Part shown: positions 10,703 through 23,059 of the stretch, piece by piece
Layout: the number at the start of each line of letters is the position of its first letter
Numbering within the stretch: the first letter of the stretch is position 1
From: Bisporella sp. PMI_857
Taxonomy: Eukaryota; Ascomycota; Leotiomycetes; Helotiales; Helotiaceae
Reading direction: 5' to 3'
Length of the DNA: 64,000 nucleotides
Assembly (NCBI GenBank): GCA_021307315.1
Contig: JAJSPD010000013.1
Location: 310,001 to 374,000 of the forward strand
Position numbers and translations under genes: made by a program
The notes under the pieces: generated by a model
Database searches by the model: none
The model's input: only the letters and a program-made list of their open reading frames with translations
Told to the model about the DNA's origin: nothing

Positions 10703-11514
10703 AGAGTTGCATTTAAGTAAGCCAATAACTTTTATATAGACGCTGCTCACTTTTGTACACGTAGATAGCTTTCTCTCCTTGTTTGACCTCCTAGTTGATA
10801 AAGTACTTTATTGTACGGCTTATACAGAGTGCTTGTGTGACGTGGTATAGCATTTTTAGGGGTATTTAACAGTTATTTTATTTTATTTTATTATAACACT
10901 AGAATTATCTCAACCGCCAATGATTTGAAAACAAGATTATAATCTCAATTATAAATAACCTTCCGACCTATTGATTTCAATCAAAATCTTGATATTTAGT
11001 AAGAGGATCCTCGTGCAATAAGTCAATCAAAAGGAGGCTTCTCAGGCACTCGCTTAAAACAATAGTCCGTCTTTTTTTTTTCCACCAGGAGCCATAATCG
11101 TTCGAGTCCTCGGCAAAGCTTGTTGTGGCATGACATATTGTTTATCCTTGCCCTTTGTGTACCAAGATGCGGGTCTTGAAACGGCCTCCACTTCTATTCT
11201 AGCTAGCCAATCCATAGTTCCTTGTGCCTGCTTGGACTGCCTTACAAGCTTGCAGCGCCGCATAACGGTATGCCCTGAGAGTCCAAGATCTGCAAGCCCA
11301 TCGGGATCCCCTTTCTAAAAAATTTTAATGGAGCAACTTTCAAGCAGTCACCCAATGGATCCAAGTATCATGCAGGCGGTGTTAGGCTCTAGTACAAAGG
11401 TACCTGTTTGGTATTGTATGTGCTCTCTTCACACTTAGATAGCAGCGGTTTCCACCCTCTGAGCTTCTTGCAGAACTTTTGATGAATTGTTGATTCCATC
11501 TTTTAAGCTTCTCA
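10703..11514. other. AT-rich intergenic stretch with a short (TTTTA)n run
   Basis: The stretch contains a TTTTA repeat of about three units near 10876-10890 and otherwise AT-rich DNA. It should hold the 3' end of the NLR transcript and the promoter of the receptor gene. Short frames at 11054-11318 overlap on both strands and look spurious. Confidence 0.5.
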
Positions 11515-13120
11515 ATGGCCGACACCGTTGGGGACATGCCGCCCGGCACTCCTAACCGCCTCGATCTCAGAATTGGCTGCTATATTCTGTTCGGGGTCTC
11601 AACTATTGCAGTTCTCGTGAGGTAAGCTCACGTTCATTAGGTCCCCTGGTGGGCAACTTTAACAATCGCAACAGATTCTATGTCCGGACAATGATTGCGC
11701 GAACAATGGGTCTCGATGATTTCTTAATATTGGCTTCATGGGTACGATTTCGCAAATGGCATAGGCGTTCCTACTGACGCAGTGATGACAGCTAGCTGAG
11801 GCATTCGTGATTGCTGCTACCAAGCTTCAGTTCGATAGAGGCGTCGGATGGCATGTAGCAGACCTGGCGACACTTCCAAACGCTCAACAAATCCTAACTC
11901 GAATGATACTGGCAAGCCCGAAATATCTTTCTAATCAGTTGGAATATCCTAATGTTTGGCAATCTTTAGTGGCCATGGACAACTCAGATTCTTTACTATT
12001 TCGGCCTAGGATGCATCAAAGGTAGCATCGTTGCACTTTATCTAAGGCTTGCTGTTACACCTCTGCAGCGAAAGATACTTTGGGCCGCCTTGGTTTTCAT
12101 CCTGGCACAAGGATTTACCTCTACCATCGTAGGCGAAAAGTCCCATCAGAAAGTCTCGGATCTAACCATGTTGTCTTCAAAAAGGTCGTTGGCGGTTTCC
12201 TATGCACGCCACTCAAAAAAGTATGGACAGAGCCCACTGCAATCGGAGGCCCCTCATGCATCGACATACTATCTTTCAATTACTACAATGCAGCACTATT
12301 CATCGTCACAGATATCTTTCTTGCGCTTGCCCCCATAGCTGTCATCAAGGATTTACAGATGAACCGCTCGAAAAAACGTGAGTTAGAAGCAATGCGCTGC
12401 CACGTTCTGCTCATATCCCAAATCTTCCGCGTCACGAAGAGTGTTGAAAGAGTGATGCTAATATGAGGCAGGCGCACTAATTATAATGTTTTCTCTGGGT
12501 ATCCTCGCTATCGGAGGTACGATCTCACGACAAGTAACCAATGCTATTGCGATCAACAACACCTCTGACTTCACATGGTAATATCTTCCTCCTTACCAGT
12601 CCCCTCTGCTTCGAACAGTCACGCCTGAATTGGTAGGAAGAATATCGCTGATCCTTTTCGCTCCATTTACAGGCACTGGGCTCCCACGGCGCTCTGCTCC
12701 GTCCTCGAATCCAGCTTGGGCATCATATTCGTTTGCGTACCAGCCATGGCACCGCTATTCAAGAACTTTCTCGGTGGTTCTACGGCCGCCAAATACACCA
12801 ATAAAGAAAGTAACGACTATCGACGCAATCGGCCTTCGACCTTTGGCAAGCTAGGGTCCATGCCGAAGCTGCGGCCCTCTGATCAGAGCATCTTGTACGA
12901 CACGCGGATTACGGCGGTTGATCGAGCGGGGGAGAGTTACGAAATGGATCACGAAACGGGAAGTATTCCGGAGGACAGCGGCAGCGAGAGGAGGATCATT
13001 GCGAAGGGCCAAGGAGGCGATGAGAGAACGCCTAGGGATGACCAGAAGGGGGTGAGGGTTGATGTAGAGTATACGGTGAAGCATGCGGACAGACGTCCGG
13101 CAGACACGTTTGGGAAGTAA
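11515..13120 (+). CDS. PTH11-like integral membrane protein (fungal rhodopsin-fold domain), one junction out of frame
   Basis: Exons 11515-11621, 11675-11741, 11792 to about 11937, 11988-12128, 12185-12377, 12472-12577 and 12673-13120 give a multi-spanning protein of the fungal rhodopsin-fold family that includes PTH11-type receptors. Family hallmarks are RFYVRT and GLDDFLILASW in the second segment, ILYYFGLGCIKGSIVALYLR in the fourth, and WHWAPTALCSVLESSLGIIF in the last membrane segment, followed by a polar cytosolic tail of about 120 aa. PTH11 in rice blast senses surface cues. Five of the six introns fit in phase. The intron at about 11938-11987 has good ends (GTTGG to CAG) and a normal 50-nt length, but its exons join one base out of frame. 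The gene may be disrupted there, or I have missed the true splice site. Confidence 0.75.
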
Positions 13121-13935
13121 CCCTTGAGACAAAGGCTCGCCCCCACGATTACAATCCAATCCTGTATAATAAAACCATTAGAATAATTCAGCCAGAACAA
13201 AATCCGGCAAGAGGCGTGGGTATGTAACTCGTTTCTCCAACAACTGGAAATTAGAAGCGATCGTCAGCTTCTTCACTTGCCTAGAAGGAACCTGCCGTAG
13301 GCTTCCGCTTCGAAACTGATGTTGATTGAGGGTGACCCCTATCGGCTCCGAACAAAAAGAGAAATGATCCTCTACATCACTTTACCATGCCATACCAAAA
13401 GGTTGGCGGACTCGTATGATAGGTGTTCCCCTTGTCACCACGATTCATGGATGGCGCTCAAGCCAGCGGTGAACCCAGGATGGCGGCATTTGAAGTCTAG
13501 CCCCTTAAACGGTCACCCCCATTTTAGCGCGGTTTCGTTGTACACAGGAAGTGGGGCGCATGAAGATCCTCTCCGTACTTTTTTACGCGTGGCATGCGGC
13601 CCGGCACGTTTTTGACACAATCGCACGAGTACAGTACTAAAAGTATGAAATTGCACACCACTTTCCCACTCTTGCCCCATTTATTGCCCACAGAAGGAGC
13701 AGGCCCCTTGAGCTTCAATTGCCTAGTTCAGGCGCCTCAGAAAATGATGGATCATGCCGCATAAATTAGCGTCCATCATTCACATTTCCAAGAGTGGAAG
13801 AACAAGGCTCTTACGGTTAGATAACCGTTGTTGAATCCATACGGCACCGAAGTTTCCGCAACTTCCCCGTGTTGATTTCTCGCAGAACACAATCTCTTTG
13901 GTAAGTTGTCCTACCGAAACCTCATCCTCTTCATC
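13121..13935. other. intergenic stretch
   Basis: Between two plus-strand genes. A 98-codon frame at 13319-13615 has no ATG-supported domain and looks accidental. The last 150 bp before 13936 are rich in TC and likely form the promoter and leader of the methyltransferase gene. Confidence 0.5.
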
Positions 13936-15266
13936 ATGTCCGACTCCTACGCACCCGCAGCAGAAGTTGCGAAACTGATCGCAGCAGTCAACGATGCTGG
14001 GAAGAATTTTGAGGCCGCTGCTGGCGGCGATGTGCATGTAGCTCGTCGTAATTTGCAGCTGGAGGCAAGGAAGCTGTTGTATTCGTTGGAGGAACCAAAC
14101 ACGGAAGTTTGGCCTCGTATTTTCCAGGTGAGCAAATGCTATTTTCTGGACCTCTCGTGACTATATGCTTGTCTGCCATGAATCGTGAGTTGTTTGCTTA
14201 CTTACGCATGTTCAAGGTTAATGTCAGTGCTGCAGTCGAGATAGTATCGAATCTGGGACTATGGAGCAAGTTCGAGAATGGAAAGACTCTCACACTCGCC
14301 GAGATAGTTAAGTCCACGCAAGCGGACGAGATCATGATCGGTAAGGCGTTTTCTACCCGTTGATACACCATTCTGACACCTTGACTTCAAGTTCGCATCT
14401 TCCGCCAGCTCACTGCTGCCGGCGTTTTGAAAGAAGTGGCCGGGCCTGGCTTCGTCCTGACCGCCATTGGCCAACCGTACCTAAACCCCGACCACAGGGC
14501 CTTCAACAACCTAATGTTCCAAGACATCATGCCGGCCATCCTAGCAATGCCTCGCACCCTCGCTGACCACAAATACAAAGCCCCTACGAAAGAGTCCGGG
14601 ACCCCCTACAAATGGGCTCACGGGGAGGAGCTCTGGACCTGGCTAGGCTCACATCCAGATCGCGCCTTGAACATGGTGGCAGGCATGCGATCCCACAACG
14701 CAGGCAACGTGTCCGGGGACGCCTACCCCTTCGGCGAAGAGCTCTCCAAGCTCAACCTGCAAGACGATGACATCGCGATCGTGGACATCGCTGGCGGGCA
14801 GGGGCACATCATGGAGGAAGTGCGCAAGCGGAACCCCAGCATCAAAGGCCACTTCATCGTGCAAGACCTGCCTTCCACCTTCGAAGCCGTCGCCGGGCCG
14901 CCAGCAGGCGTGGAGTTCATGCCGCACGACATGTTTAAGCCGCAGCCGGTGAGGGGCGCGCATATTTACTATATGCGCCACATCATCCATGACTGGAATG
15001 ATGAGGATTGCGGCGTCATTTTGCAACAGGTCGTTCCGCTCTTGAAGGAGCAGCCTCACAGCAGGTTGCTTCTGGTCGATCTCGTTTTGCCAGACAGCAA
15101 CGTTACGATGCAGGAGGCCATCAGGGACTTCTCGATGTTCCCTATCGGGGGGTTGGAAAGGAACGAATCGCATTGGAAGGAGCTGTTGGCGAGAAGCGGT
15201 CTGAAGGTGAAGAAGATTTGGCGGGGAAGCGAACCTGAGGCTTGCGTCGAGTGCGAGCTCATATAA
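13936..15266 (+). CDS. SAM-dependent O-methyltransferase (plant/fungal caffeate OMT-like family)
   Basis: Three exons (13936-14127, 14217-14340, 14392-15266) encode 396 aa with consistent phases. The N-terminal third is the helical dimerisation region, and the rest is a Rossmann-like methyltransferase domain. The glycine-rich SAM loop is VDIAGGQGH (around residue 235), followed by an acidic VQDLPSTFEA segment. The catalytic histidine lies in MRHIIHDWNDEDC (around residue 300), the arrangement of class I O-methyltransferases that modify phenolic or polyketide hydroxyls. No membrane or signal sequence is seen. Such enzymes often belong to secondary-metabolite clusters, but no polyketide synthase, peptide synthetase or P450 lies in this window, so the substrate cannot be named. 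Confidence 0.88.
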
Positions 15267-15792
15267 CGCGATAGCTTGCAACTTGCAATCATGATCCAAT
15301 CTTCGAAGTTGGTGCTTTTGATCGGCTTCGTGATGTTCTCTGAATGCTAATGGCAGAAGGAAGAATAGCCAGCCATCAGAAATCTAAAACCGTTTCGTGA
15401 AAGCCGGAAGCCATGTGAACTTTCTATTACGAATCTGTCGTTACTATAGCTTTTCATATAAGGTTGTGTGAATGTGTGGTGATTGAGCATGCTTAGCGCC
15501 TTGCAAGGCTACCGCCAAGGACCCACTTACCGCGAAGGCCCCTTTTACTTACCGAGTCAACATAGATGCGTGCGGATAGCTACCTGATGGGAATGGAATG
15601 GTGACATCCGAGAGCTACATATATGAGTGCACAGAGTAAAATAAAAAGCGGTTATAGCCCTGCATTTGGGATAAGAAGTCTATTCCTGTATCTTTGCTAT
15701 TGAGCCGAAAGACTGCTGTTGTCAAATTTCCTTTTCCTATCTTCCCAGCCTTCATTCCTCAAAACTCTTTGATCCACTTCAAAATTTCAAAT
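15267..15792. other. convergent 3' spacer
   Basis: 526 bp between the stops of the methyltransferase (+) and the sirtuin (-). No coding signal seen. It should contain both 3' untranslated regions. Confidence 0.5.
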
Positions 15793-16754
15793 TTATTCCT
15801 CAGGAACCTCGATCTTCCCAATAATACCTTCCAGCAACTGCGGCAGGATCTCCGCCGCATCGCCTTGAAAGAAAAAGTCGTTGTCGTCAAGACCTTCGTC
15901 CGCGCTCGGATCAGGATTGATAACCGCAACCACCGCGCCTCTCTTCTTGGCCTCCCTCGTATATCCCGCAGCAGGATACACTGCCGCCGCGGTGCCAATA
16001 ACGAGCATAACATCTACCTTATCCTCGGCGATCCAAGCATCAGCTTCCTCGAGCATTCCTTCTGGCAAATATTCGCCGAACCAGACGACGCCGGGCCGAA
16101 GGAGCGATGTTTTGCCGCTTGAGGCGCAGGAGGGGCATTGAGGGAGATCTGAGGGTGAAATGTTGGGAGCGGGGATCGCAGGGTTCAGTAGCGGCATGGT
16201 TTCGCCGGGAGGATAGTCTTCTGCTGCTAGTGCTAAGGCGGCGCAGAGGGGGTCCTTCAGATTATTTTTCTCGATGTAGCCGCATTCCTCGAAGCACTTG
16301 ATGTCTGCAATACTTCCATGCAGGAGACGGAGTGCGTTTTCTGGGTGGCCGGCACGTGGACTCAACCCTATTAAGCATTAGGCCATTGTTTCTCCCTCAA
16401 AAGAATTCACAAACATATCGGAAGACACATACCATCAACATTCTGCGTCAAACACATGAACCCCTCTTTCTTCTTCGCTAGCTCCGCGAGGGCATAATGG
16501 GCCTTGTTTGGCTTGGCCTTAAATGCCATATGGCGTCTCCATGCATAAAAAAGCCACACCAGTCCCGGGTCTTCCTCGAAAGCATCTGGGGTCGCAAGGC
16601 TTGTCGGATCATGGTTCCTCCACAAACCCCCGGCACCGCGAAAAGTAGGGAGCCCAGAGGAGGCAGACAGGCCAGCACCACAGAGAGCGAGGATACGCCT
16701 GGAGCCGTTGATGAGTTGCTGAAACTCGGCGATGGAGGTTCTAGGTAGATGCAT
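15793..16754 (-). CDS. class III (SIRT5-like) sirtuin, NAD-dependent protein deacylase
   Basis: Two exons (16433-16754 and 15793-16367), a 65-nt intron, 298 aa. Sirtuin motifs appear in order: GAGLSASSGLPTFRG (NAD binding), TQNVDG split by the intron and followed by LSPRAGH, HGS with the catalytic histidine, paired cysteines CFEEC and CPSC of the zinc module, RPGVVWFGEYLP, and VIGTAAAVYPAAGY. The segment FYAWRR near residue 69 supplies a Tyr-x-x-Arg pair equivalent to the one that selects succinyl, malonyl or glutaryl lysine in human SIRT5. Desuccinylase activity is therefore likely, with plain deacetylation as the alternative. No long N-terminal presequence is obvious, so the compartment is uncertain. 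Confidence 0.9.
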
Positions 16755-17527
16755 TTGTGCGTATTTGGTGTGGCGGGTCCAGAAGGGGCCTAGAAGGATG
16801 ATCAGGGGTCAGTTTTCAGTTGAGTGGATATGTAGGAGTTAGATCCGTTATTGGAGAGCCTTGTACTCCCACGACTTTGGATGTGTCTTGTGAAATTATC
16901 TTCAGTTGTGAGGACTCCTAGAACTGCAGGTATGGTAATGCCTCGAGAAGCTTAAAACTTACGGCGATCACGATTGCTTTTCATTCGACTTAGACTTCGC
17001 TTTCAAGTGATTTTTAGGAGAAAGTCGAGGGCATCTTTCGTGATGGGAAAGATGGTCGGTCGGTGGTTGCCTTAGATATGAATGCGGGTAATACTAGGGA
17101 GTTGCCGAATGACTGGAGTGTTAGCCGAATAGTGCCAAGAGAGGTCAAGGATAATTTCAACGACTATGATTTGCTGTGTCGAAGGATATTTCGGTTAAAC
17201 TTTACCCTTTCATCTCGACGGCTCAAAACTTTGCTAACTATTTTGTGAAAGTTTTCATGTTCCTGAGAGGGAAGGCACGGTTTAATTTGACCTGGTATAA
17301 GCTCATCAGTGAGCAATTTTTCACCTGAGAACGCATGTACAGTCAAGTTGGAGAGAGCAGGTCACCGTTCATCTATTGTTTCAATTCTAACTTTATCCGA
17401 CATGTTAGTAATAATCTGCTCATTGCACGTTCTTCTTGTGTATTAAATGAGAAAAGTAGCCCAAAATTTATTACTATTATCCATATACTAGTCTTAGTGT
17501 ATATGCTTAGTGGCCTGGTACCACCAC
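16755..17527. other. intergenic stretch
   Basis: Between the sirtuin start and the PhoD stop, both minus strand. Frames at 17063-17248 and 17335-17685 lack any domain and the second overlaps the 3' end of the PhoD gene antisense. Nothing else recognised. Confidence 0.5.
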
Positions 17528-19731
17528 TTACGGCGCATTGTATAGAAAATAGTTACCAGTGGCCGTATCAAAAGTCAAATTCGTCTGTACCATATTACCG
17601 TTCTTCAAGCTCCCGCTCTCAACAACTCCAGTTGCTGCAGATCCGCTCGTACGGTGTAGCTTATTCTCACCAGCCACCACAGTGAAGTTGGCCAACGAGA
17701 TCTCGTAGCCCTGACGGATCTTGGTCGTAGGGATTCCAAAGAAGGCGGCACTAACCGCTTCGTGAGTGATAGACAACTCATAATAGCCGCGGTAGTAGAG
17801 ATCCTGCCATTGCAACTCACGGTTGGCAGTTGTCAACCACGAAGCCCCAAAATTTGCGAGGGAGAGTGAGACGTTCTGACCTATTGGGCATGGCGAGCTT
17901 ACCGCTGAGCCCGCGAACTCGACGCCAATAGATCCAGCACCGGTGGTGGGGTCATATTCATGCTCACCCAGCCACACAAGATCAGAGACCCAAGAGGCGT
18001 GTGAATCGCCGGCCAAGAAAATGTTGTTGCTGACATTGTTTTGGTAGAGAGTCTGGAAGGTACGGTTGCGGTTTGCTTGGTAACCATCCCATTGATCGTA
18101 GTTCATAGGATTCTCCTGGCCAAGTGCTAGAGTCAGGTTCATGCGGCTGAAGATAATTTGGTTGCCAATCAACCGCCAAGTTGCACCCCGTTTAGAGCTG
18201 CGTTTTAGAGTCTTGTAGAACCAGGCTTCTTGTCTGGGACCCATGAGAGATCGACTAGCATCGTTTGAGATGGCATGGATATAGTCAGTGTTCCAGTATA
18301 CATCAGTAATCCCTCGGTCATATTGTCTCGTATCCAACATGATTAGGTCAAAGAGATCTCCAAAGTTGAATTGTCGCCAGATGCGCAAGTTGTCATCCAT
18401 GTCGACTTGACGAATTGGCACTAACTGAGTGTTAGCATTGAGAAACGATCATCTTTGTAACACTTACTCCATTCAAAATATGCCCGCACTGCGTTCATTT
18501 TGCGTTGATCAACAGATACACCTCCATCTTGGATGAACGATTCCTCGCTGTTATTTAATTGCGAAGCGCCAGATTTCCACGTATTATCAGACACCTCTAA
18601 GAATTTTTAGTCAATATCGGTGTTCGAACAATGGCCACCAGGCTATTGGTGTTGTTTCTTACCATGGTCATCCCACACTGGAATCCACGGAAAGCTTTGG
18701 TGGCTAGCAACCAAGTCGAGATCAGTCCTGTAAGTTGCAAGCCGCTTCCGGTAATCATACAGACTGAGAGCTGGTCAGCTTATCCCGCTTGCTGATTCTC
18801 TGCATACAGGTAGTACTCACGTGTAGATGTCCCGATCCGGAAGCGGTATACGCCCATAAGAGTTGCCCCATCCATAGTGGCCATTGGCATACTCATAGAT
18901 GTAGTCACCTAAATGGATGACATAATCGACCGAGTCTTTTCTTACAGGGTTTCCGTAGGCATTGAAGAAACCAAATGCTGCGATTTCCATAGTCAGCAAA
19001 TTGAACCTCAAGTTTCGCGGAACACTCACGATAATTGCTGCAAGAGTAGACTGCAATCTTGACAGGAGTAGTTACTTTCTCATCCTTGCATGGAATGGTC
19101 TTGGTACGGCCAATTGGCGATTTGTTGGCCGAGTTGCAAACACTGAACTGATAATCTGTTTGATCTCTTTGTTAGCGACGTCAAGTGATTAGGAAAATTT
19201 TAACATACAATAAGTTGTGAAAGATTCCAATTTCTTGGCTTCAACCTTGAAAATCAGTCAGCATTATGCGAACAAACCCAGAAGAGTTGAACTCACTTTG
19301 ACCGTATAGTCAACGTCAGAGCTTGTGTAGGCCGTTCCCGAATTTACCGGGTGGTCGAAAGAGTCGGACTCGCTAATCTTCCAATCCACGCAAACAGGTG
19401 CGTTGCTCTTAGACACGTACTCCTCGTTGCTATGATCATATAGAGGAACATATCCCGTCACAGTTATGTTACTCTTATCATTATCACTCGTTGGTGCAAC
19501 TCGTGTCCAGAGAATGACGCTGTCCTCGTAGGGATCTCCAGAGGCGACTCCATGGGTGAAGTTCAGCTTGGCCGGATCCCACGGCGAATTCCGGTGGGTT
19601 CTCTTAGCAACTTTGCTGATTGACACACCGAGCGAAGGGTGATGGAGCGAGGGCGAGAAGTAGTTGAGGTTACGCGTGAAAGCCGCAGAAGCAGTCACAG
19701 CGAATGCGAAAACGCTGACTGGATGAACCAT
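17528..19731 (-). CDS. secreted PhoD-type alkaline phosphatase / phosphodiesterase
   Basis: Seven exons: 19297-19731, 19209-19245, 19030-19155, 18821-18977, 18663-18763, 18468-18596 and 17528-18420. Together they encode 625 aa, and all six introns (47-66 nt) fit in phase. I start at the ATG of 19731, which gives a clean signal peptide (MVHPVSVFAFAVTASAAF). The N-terminal domain has the PhoD hallmark GVASGDPYEDSVILWTR. The metallophosphatase core supplies metal-binding motifs: YSCSNY, HLGDYIYEY, WDDHEVSDN and LAGDSHASWV. PhoD enzymes release phosphate from mono- and diesters using calcium and iron. Several Asn-x-Ser/Thr sites suggest glycosylation. Export to the wall or medium for phosphate scavenging is inferred. 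The internal GTG at 18421 lies in an intron acceptor region and is not a start. Confidence 0.92.
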
Positions 19732-20931
19732 CTTGTTCAAGTAGATACTAGAGTAGCAACCAGGAAGTAACTGTAGCTATCCCTCCAGCCGCACTTGCTG
19801 GCTGACCGCATCTTTATACGAGTCTGGGCTTTTGCTGTAGCACAAGCCTATCGCTTCAGTAGCAGCGGTTCAGCTCGTGGGTAATCACAGAAGCTGTGAT
19901 TGGACCGGTAGCTCCGTCTGAACTACGTAACCATCCATGGAAGGCAACTAGCAAACCGTGCCAGACCGTTAGAAGCGGTTCCTGGTGTACTGATGATGTC
20001 GGCTTGCATCATCACCTGGGGTCGGATTACTCTGAAAATGATGAATTTTAGGGTTCCTGGCTGCTGGAGGCTTTGCCGCGCCCAATAGTCTTGGACAGAT
20101 TTAGCACGTTGCCAAGAAGAGTGGGGGCGGGGTAACTTGCCTGCCCAGCACCAGCCAACCTTTGTTTGGGACGAACATGTGGGATATCCATGTACAATAA
20201 TAAAGATTATTGTCCTTAGGTAGATCCTATCATCATAAGTGTTTTTTATTGCACGCTCATTCTCCGCCTATTCCTCATTCATGTGTCCCGTTGGCTACAC
20301 CAAATCCGAACTCACTACGCCCATTGGAACTCGATAGAGGATCTAAGAGTCAAACATGAGCGGCTTTTGCATATTCGTATGTGACTTAACACCTTTTATT
20401 TGGAGGAGTACATACACTTAGATAAATGTCACAATGAATTTCATATATAAATGGAGCTCTCCAGGTTCAATTCTTGATTGTGTTTTTCTTCAAGCTAGGA
20501 AATTTGCTGGCAGAGTGGCAAGGGGTTGGGTTCCATCCCTCATTGTTCATATATAAACCTTCAGACGTTATTTGGTTCATGAAAGGTTGTCAGCAGTTGA
20601 CAGACAGTGGTATTCAATATCCCCCAGTGATTTTCTTCATGAGACGTGCGCGATGTGGGGAGAATTGTTACTGGCTTCAGAAACGTCGTCATTTACTCCA
20701 TGGTCTGACTGCCTGATTTACATGAGCAGAGAGAAATTGCCTATTTAAACATATATGTGCGTTCAACAGCAACCTAGCACTATGAGTAAACAATATAATC
20801 TAGAGCACGTTTTTCTTGTTGCTGACGCTACTTCCAATGGCACAAGCAGTGAGAAAATGCTCACCATAATTGAACACTCTGTTCGGTAACATATATTATG
20901 TACATGTACCATACTCACATCACATCCCTAA
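19732..20931. other. intergenic stretch, 1.2 kb
   Basis: Contains the promoter of the PhoD gene at its left end and the 3' region of the propeller gene at its right. The frame at 20474-20716 has no supporting features. A cluster of short inverted motifs near 19850-19920 was not resolvable by eye. Confidence 0.45.
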
Positions 20932-23059
20932 TCAGACAAGGAATTCGTTAGGAACATATAGAGGCATCGAGTCCTCCCACATGCTGTCTGTAAGCATACG
21001 CTTATCGGACCCATCCGCGTTCATCACGATAATCTGACCATACGGCTGGAACGTGTTGTCGTAAATGGCGGCCTCGTCACGGAAGCCATACATGCCGCTC
21101 GAGTACATGATGCGGCCATCCGCCGTCCACACCGCATGCGCATCATTTGCAGCGCTTGTAGTGAGCACCTTCAAGTCGGTGCCATCCGGGCGAATGGTGC
21201 ATACATCGAAGTTGGTCGAGGTGATCTTGCGGGTAAAGACGATCCTTTCGCCATCCGGTGACCAGAAAGGCAAGTTATCCGTCTCATTGGTCAGCGCACG
21301 AACACTCTTGTCCTCGAGGTCCAGAATGCGCAGACCAAAGCGTGCTCCCCACTCGCGAAAGACAATGTAGCGCCCATCAGAAGAATAGCTGGGGAAACCT
21401 GAATGCACGGTGCCATCAGTAAGCGATTCGTAGAATGAGCCATCAGCTTTGGCCCTCATCACTTTCGCTTTGCCGGTCGCGCGAGACTGGAACCATGATC
21501 CCAAGCCAAAAGTAATCCATTCCCCGTCTGGCGACCATGCTGGCTGGAACGCACCGGCCAAGCCCTGGCTCACCTGTGTAGTATTAAGGCCTCCTGAAGT
21601 GATAGGATCGAATATTAGCTTCAAGTCAAGTCCGTCTGGTGTCATTGTTACGATCGAAGAGTTGCCTAGCTGCTTTTGAGTTATGGCTAGTCGACCTTGC
21701 TGCGATAACACAGGGAAAACGTCCGTATGGCGATATTCCCAGTCCGGATCCCAGCTATACAATGGTTTTTCCATTGCTCGCGCTGTGAAGCCAACCTTCT
21801 CATAAACAACCGACTTGCCATCTGGTGACCACGCTGGCGAGCGTATTTTAGCCTTCACTGCTGCAAGTCCGGAGCTGTAGGAAGTATAGTTAAGTCCTTC
21901 ATTTGACCCTCCTTTAATGAGGTATCCGACTGCATCCTGTGTCACGAATTGCGGAAACATCTTTAGCCCAGAACCTGAGGTATGCTCAACGCGGTCTAAT
22001 CCAGTCGCGAGGTCAACTGACACAATCTGCGAAGTAACACTGGAAACTGACTCTGGCCGATGTGCGCCCCAAGTCGACTCGGTTGTGGTCTCATAGAAGA
22101 CAACGCGCCCCCCATCTGGCGACCATTTGGGCGAGCCGAGACAGTACCCTGCCTTGGTTGCTAGTTGTCGAAACCCCGTTCCATCCGCTTGTATAACGTA
22201 TATTGAAAGTTCCTGAGTATGTTCCCTTCGACGAATTAGCAATGATTTTTGTGGCTTTTACATGTAGGAGCTAGGGGCTCGGGACCATATATTGAGAGCT
22301 CAAACAATGGTACAACGGGAAGGTGTCGGCTCTAAGATTCCCAGCTCCTATACAGCAAAAATATGGCATTTTCAGGGAAGAATTAGCTCACCAGCCAGTC
22401 CCATTGCCATGCCCACGCCACTCTGTATTCCGGTCCGATGCGAAGGCTAGCCACTGTCCATCAGGCGACCAACTTGGCCGGAAGTAGCCATCAGGCTTAG
22501 TTGGATCACCTGCGATCACGTCCGTATTGGTCAGATTGGTCTGAATGCCGGTGGCAAGATCCAGAACCCAGATATTGGCCTTGTAACCATTCGCCGTAGA
22601 CACAAAAGCGACCTCGCTACCATCTGGAGATATTGATGCAGCATCCTCAAATGATGGTGAGGCAGCAATCTGTTCTAGTCCGGAACCATCGGGGCGACAG
22701 CGATAGAGATCCGAATTGCCATCCCCGTTGCGCTCGCTAGTGAATATGATCCATTGTCCGTCTGGGGAGAAGGTAGCATGGTACTCAAACTGCGAATCTG
22801 GCAACAGCTTGCGCTCATTGCTGCCGTCCGAATCTGCCACATATAGCTCCGAAGTTGAAGGCCCAATGCGGTTCATCAGCAGCACGCCTTTCTTGCCTGG
22901 CGCAGGCAGACCGCGAGCCGAATGCATATTTGGCACTGCATTATAATTCAACTCGACCCCGAAATTGTTTGCGCCTTGAGGCGCGCCAAGAGTTGACGCA
23001 GCGGTGATGCATAACCAGGCGATGAGAGGCAAAAGCATGGCTTTCCTCCTTTGATGCAT
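20932..23059 (-). CDS. secreted TolB-like WD40/beta-propeller repeat protein
   Basis: Two exons (22392-23059 and 20932-22225) with a 166-nt intron encode 653 aa. The ATG at 23059 gives MHQRRK followed by a hydrophobic signal peptide (MLLPLIAWLCITAASTLGAP). The body is a series of about nine repeats with the PD40/TolB pattern: W/FSPDG followed by a beta strand (ATFSPDGQWIIFTS, PSWSPDGQWLAFAS, PKWSPDGGRVVFYE, PAWSPDGKSVVYEK and others) alternating with the strand pattern xDGSxxxxL. Such domains fold as beta-propellers and bind proteins or sugars. In bacteria TolB serves envelope integrity; fungal secreted versions are uncharacterised. There is no peptidase domain after the propeller, so this is not a dipeptidyl peptidase. 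Role unknown. Confidence 0.85.

Noticed and set aside
14649..15299. 216-codon minus-strand frame
   Set aside because: It is the antisense shadow of the O-methyltransferase, whose motifs and introns are clear.
13936..16754. secondary-metabolite cluster around the O-methyltransferase
   Set aside because: No backbone enzyme, P450 or cluster transporter lies in the window; neighbours are a receptor and a sirtuin.
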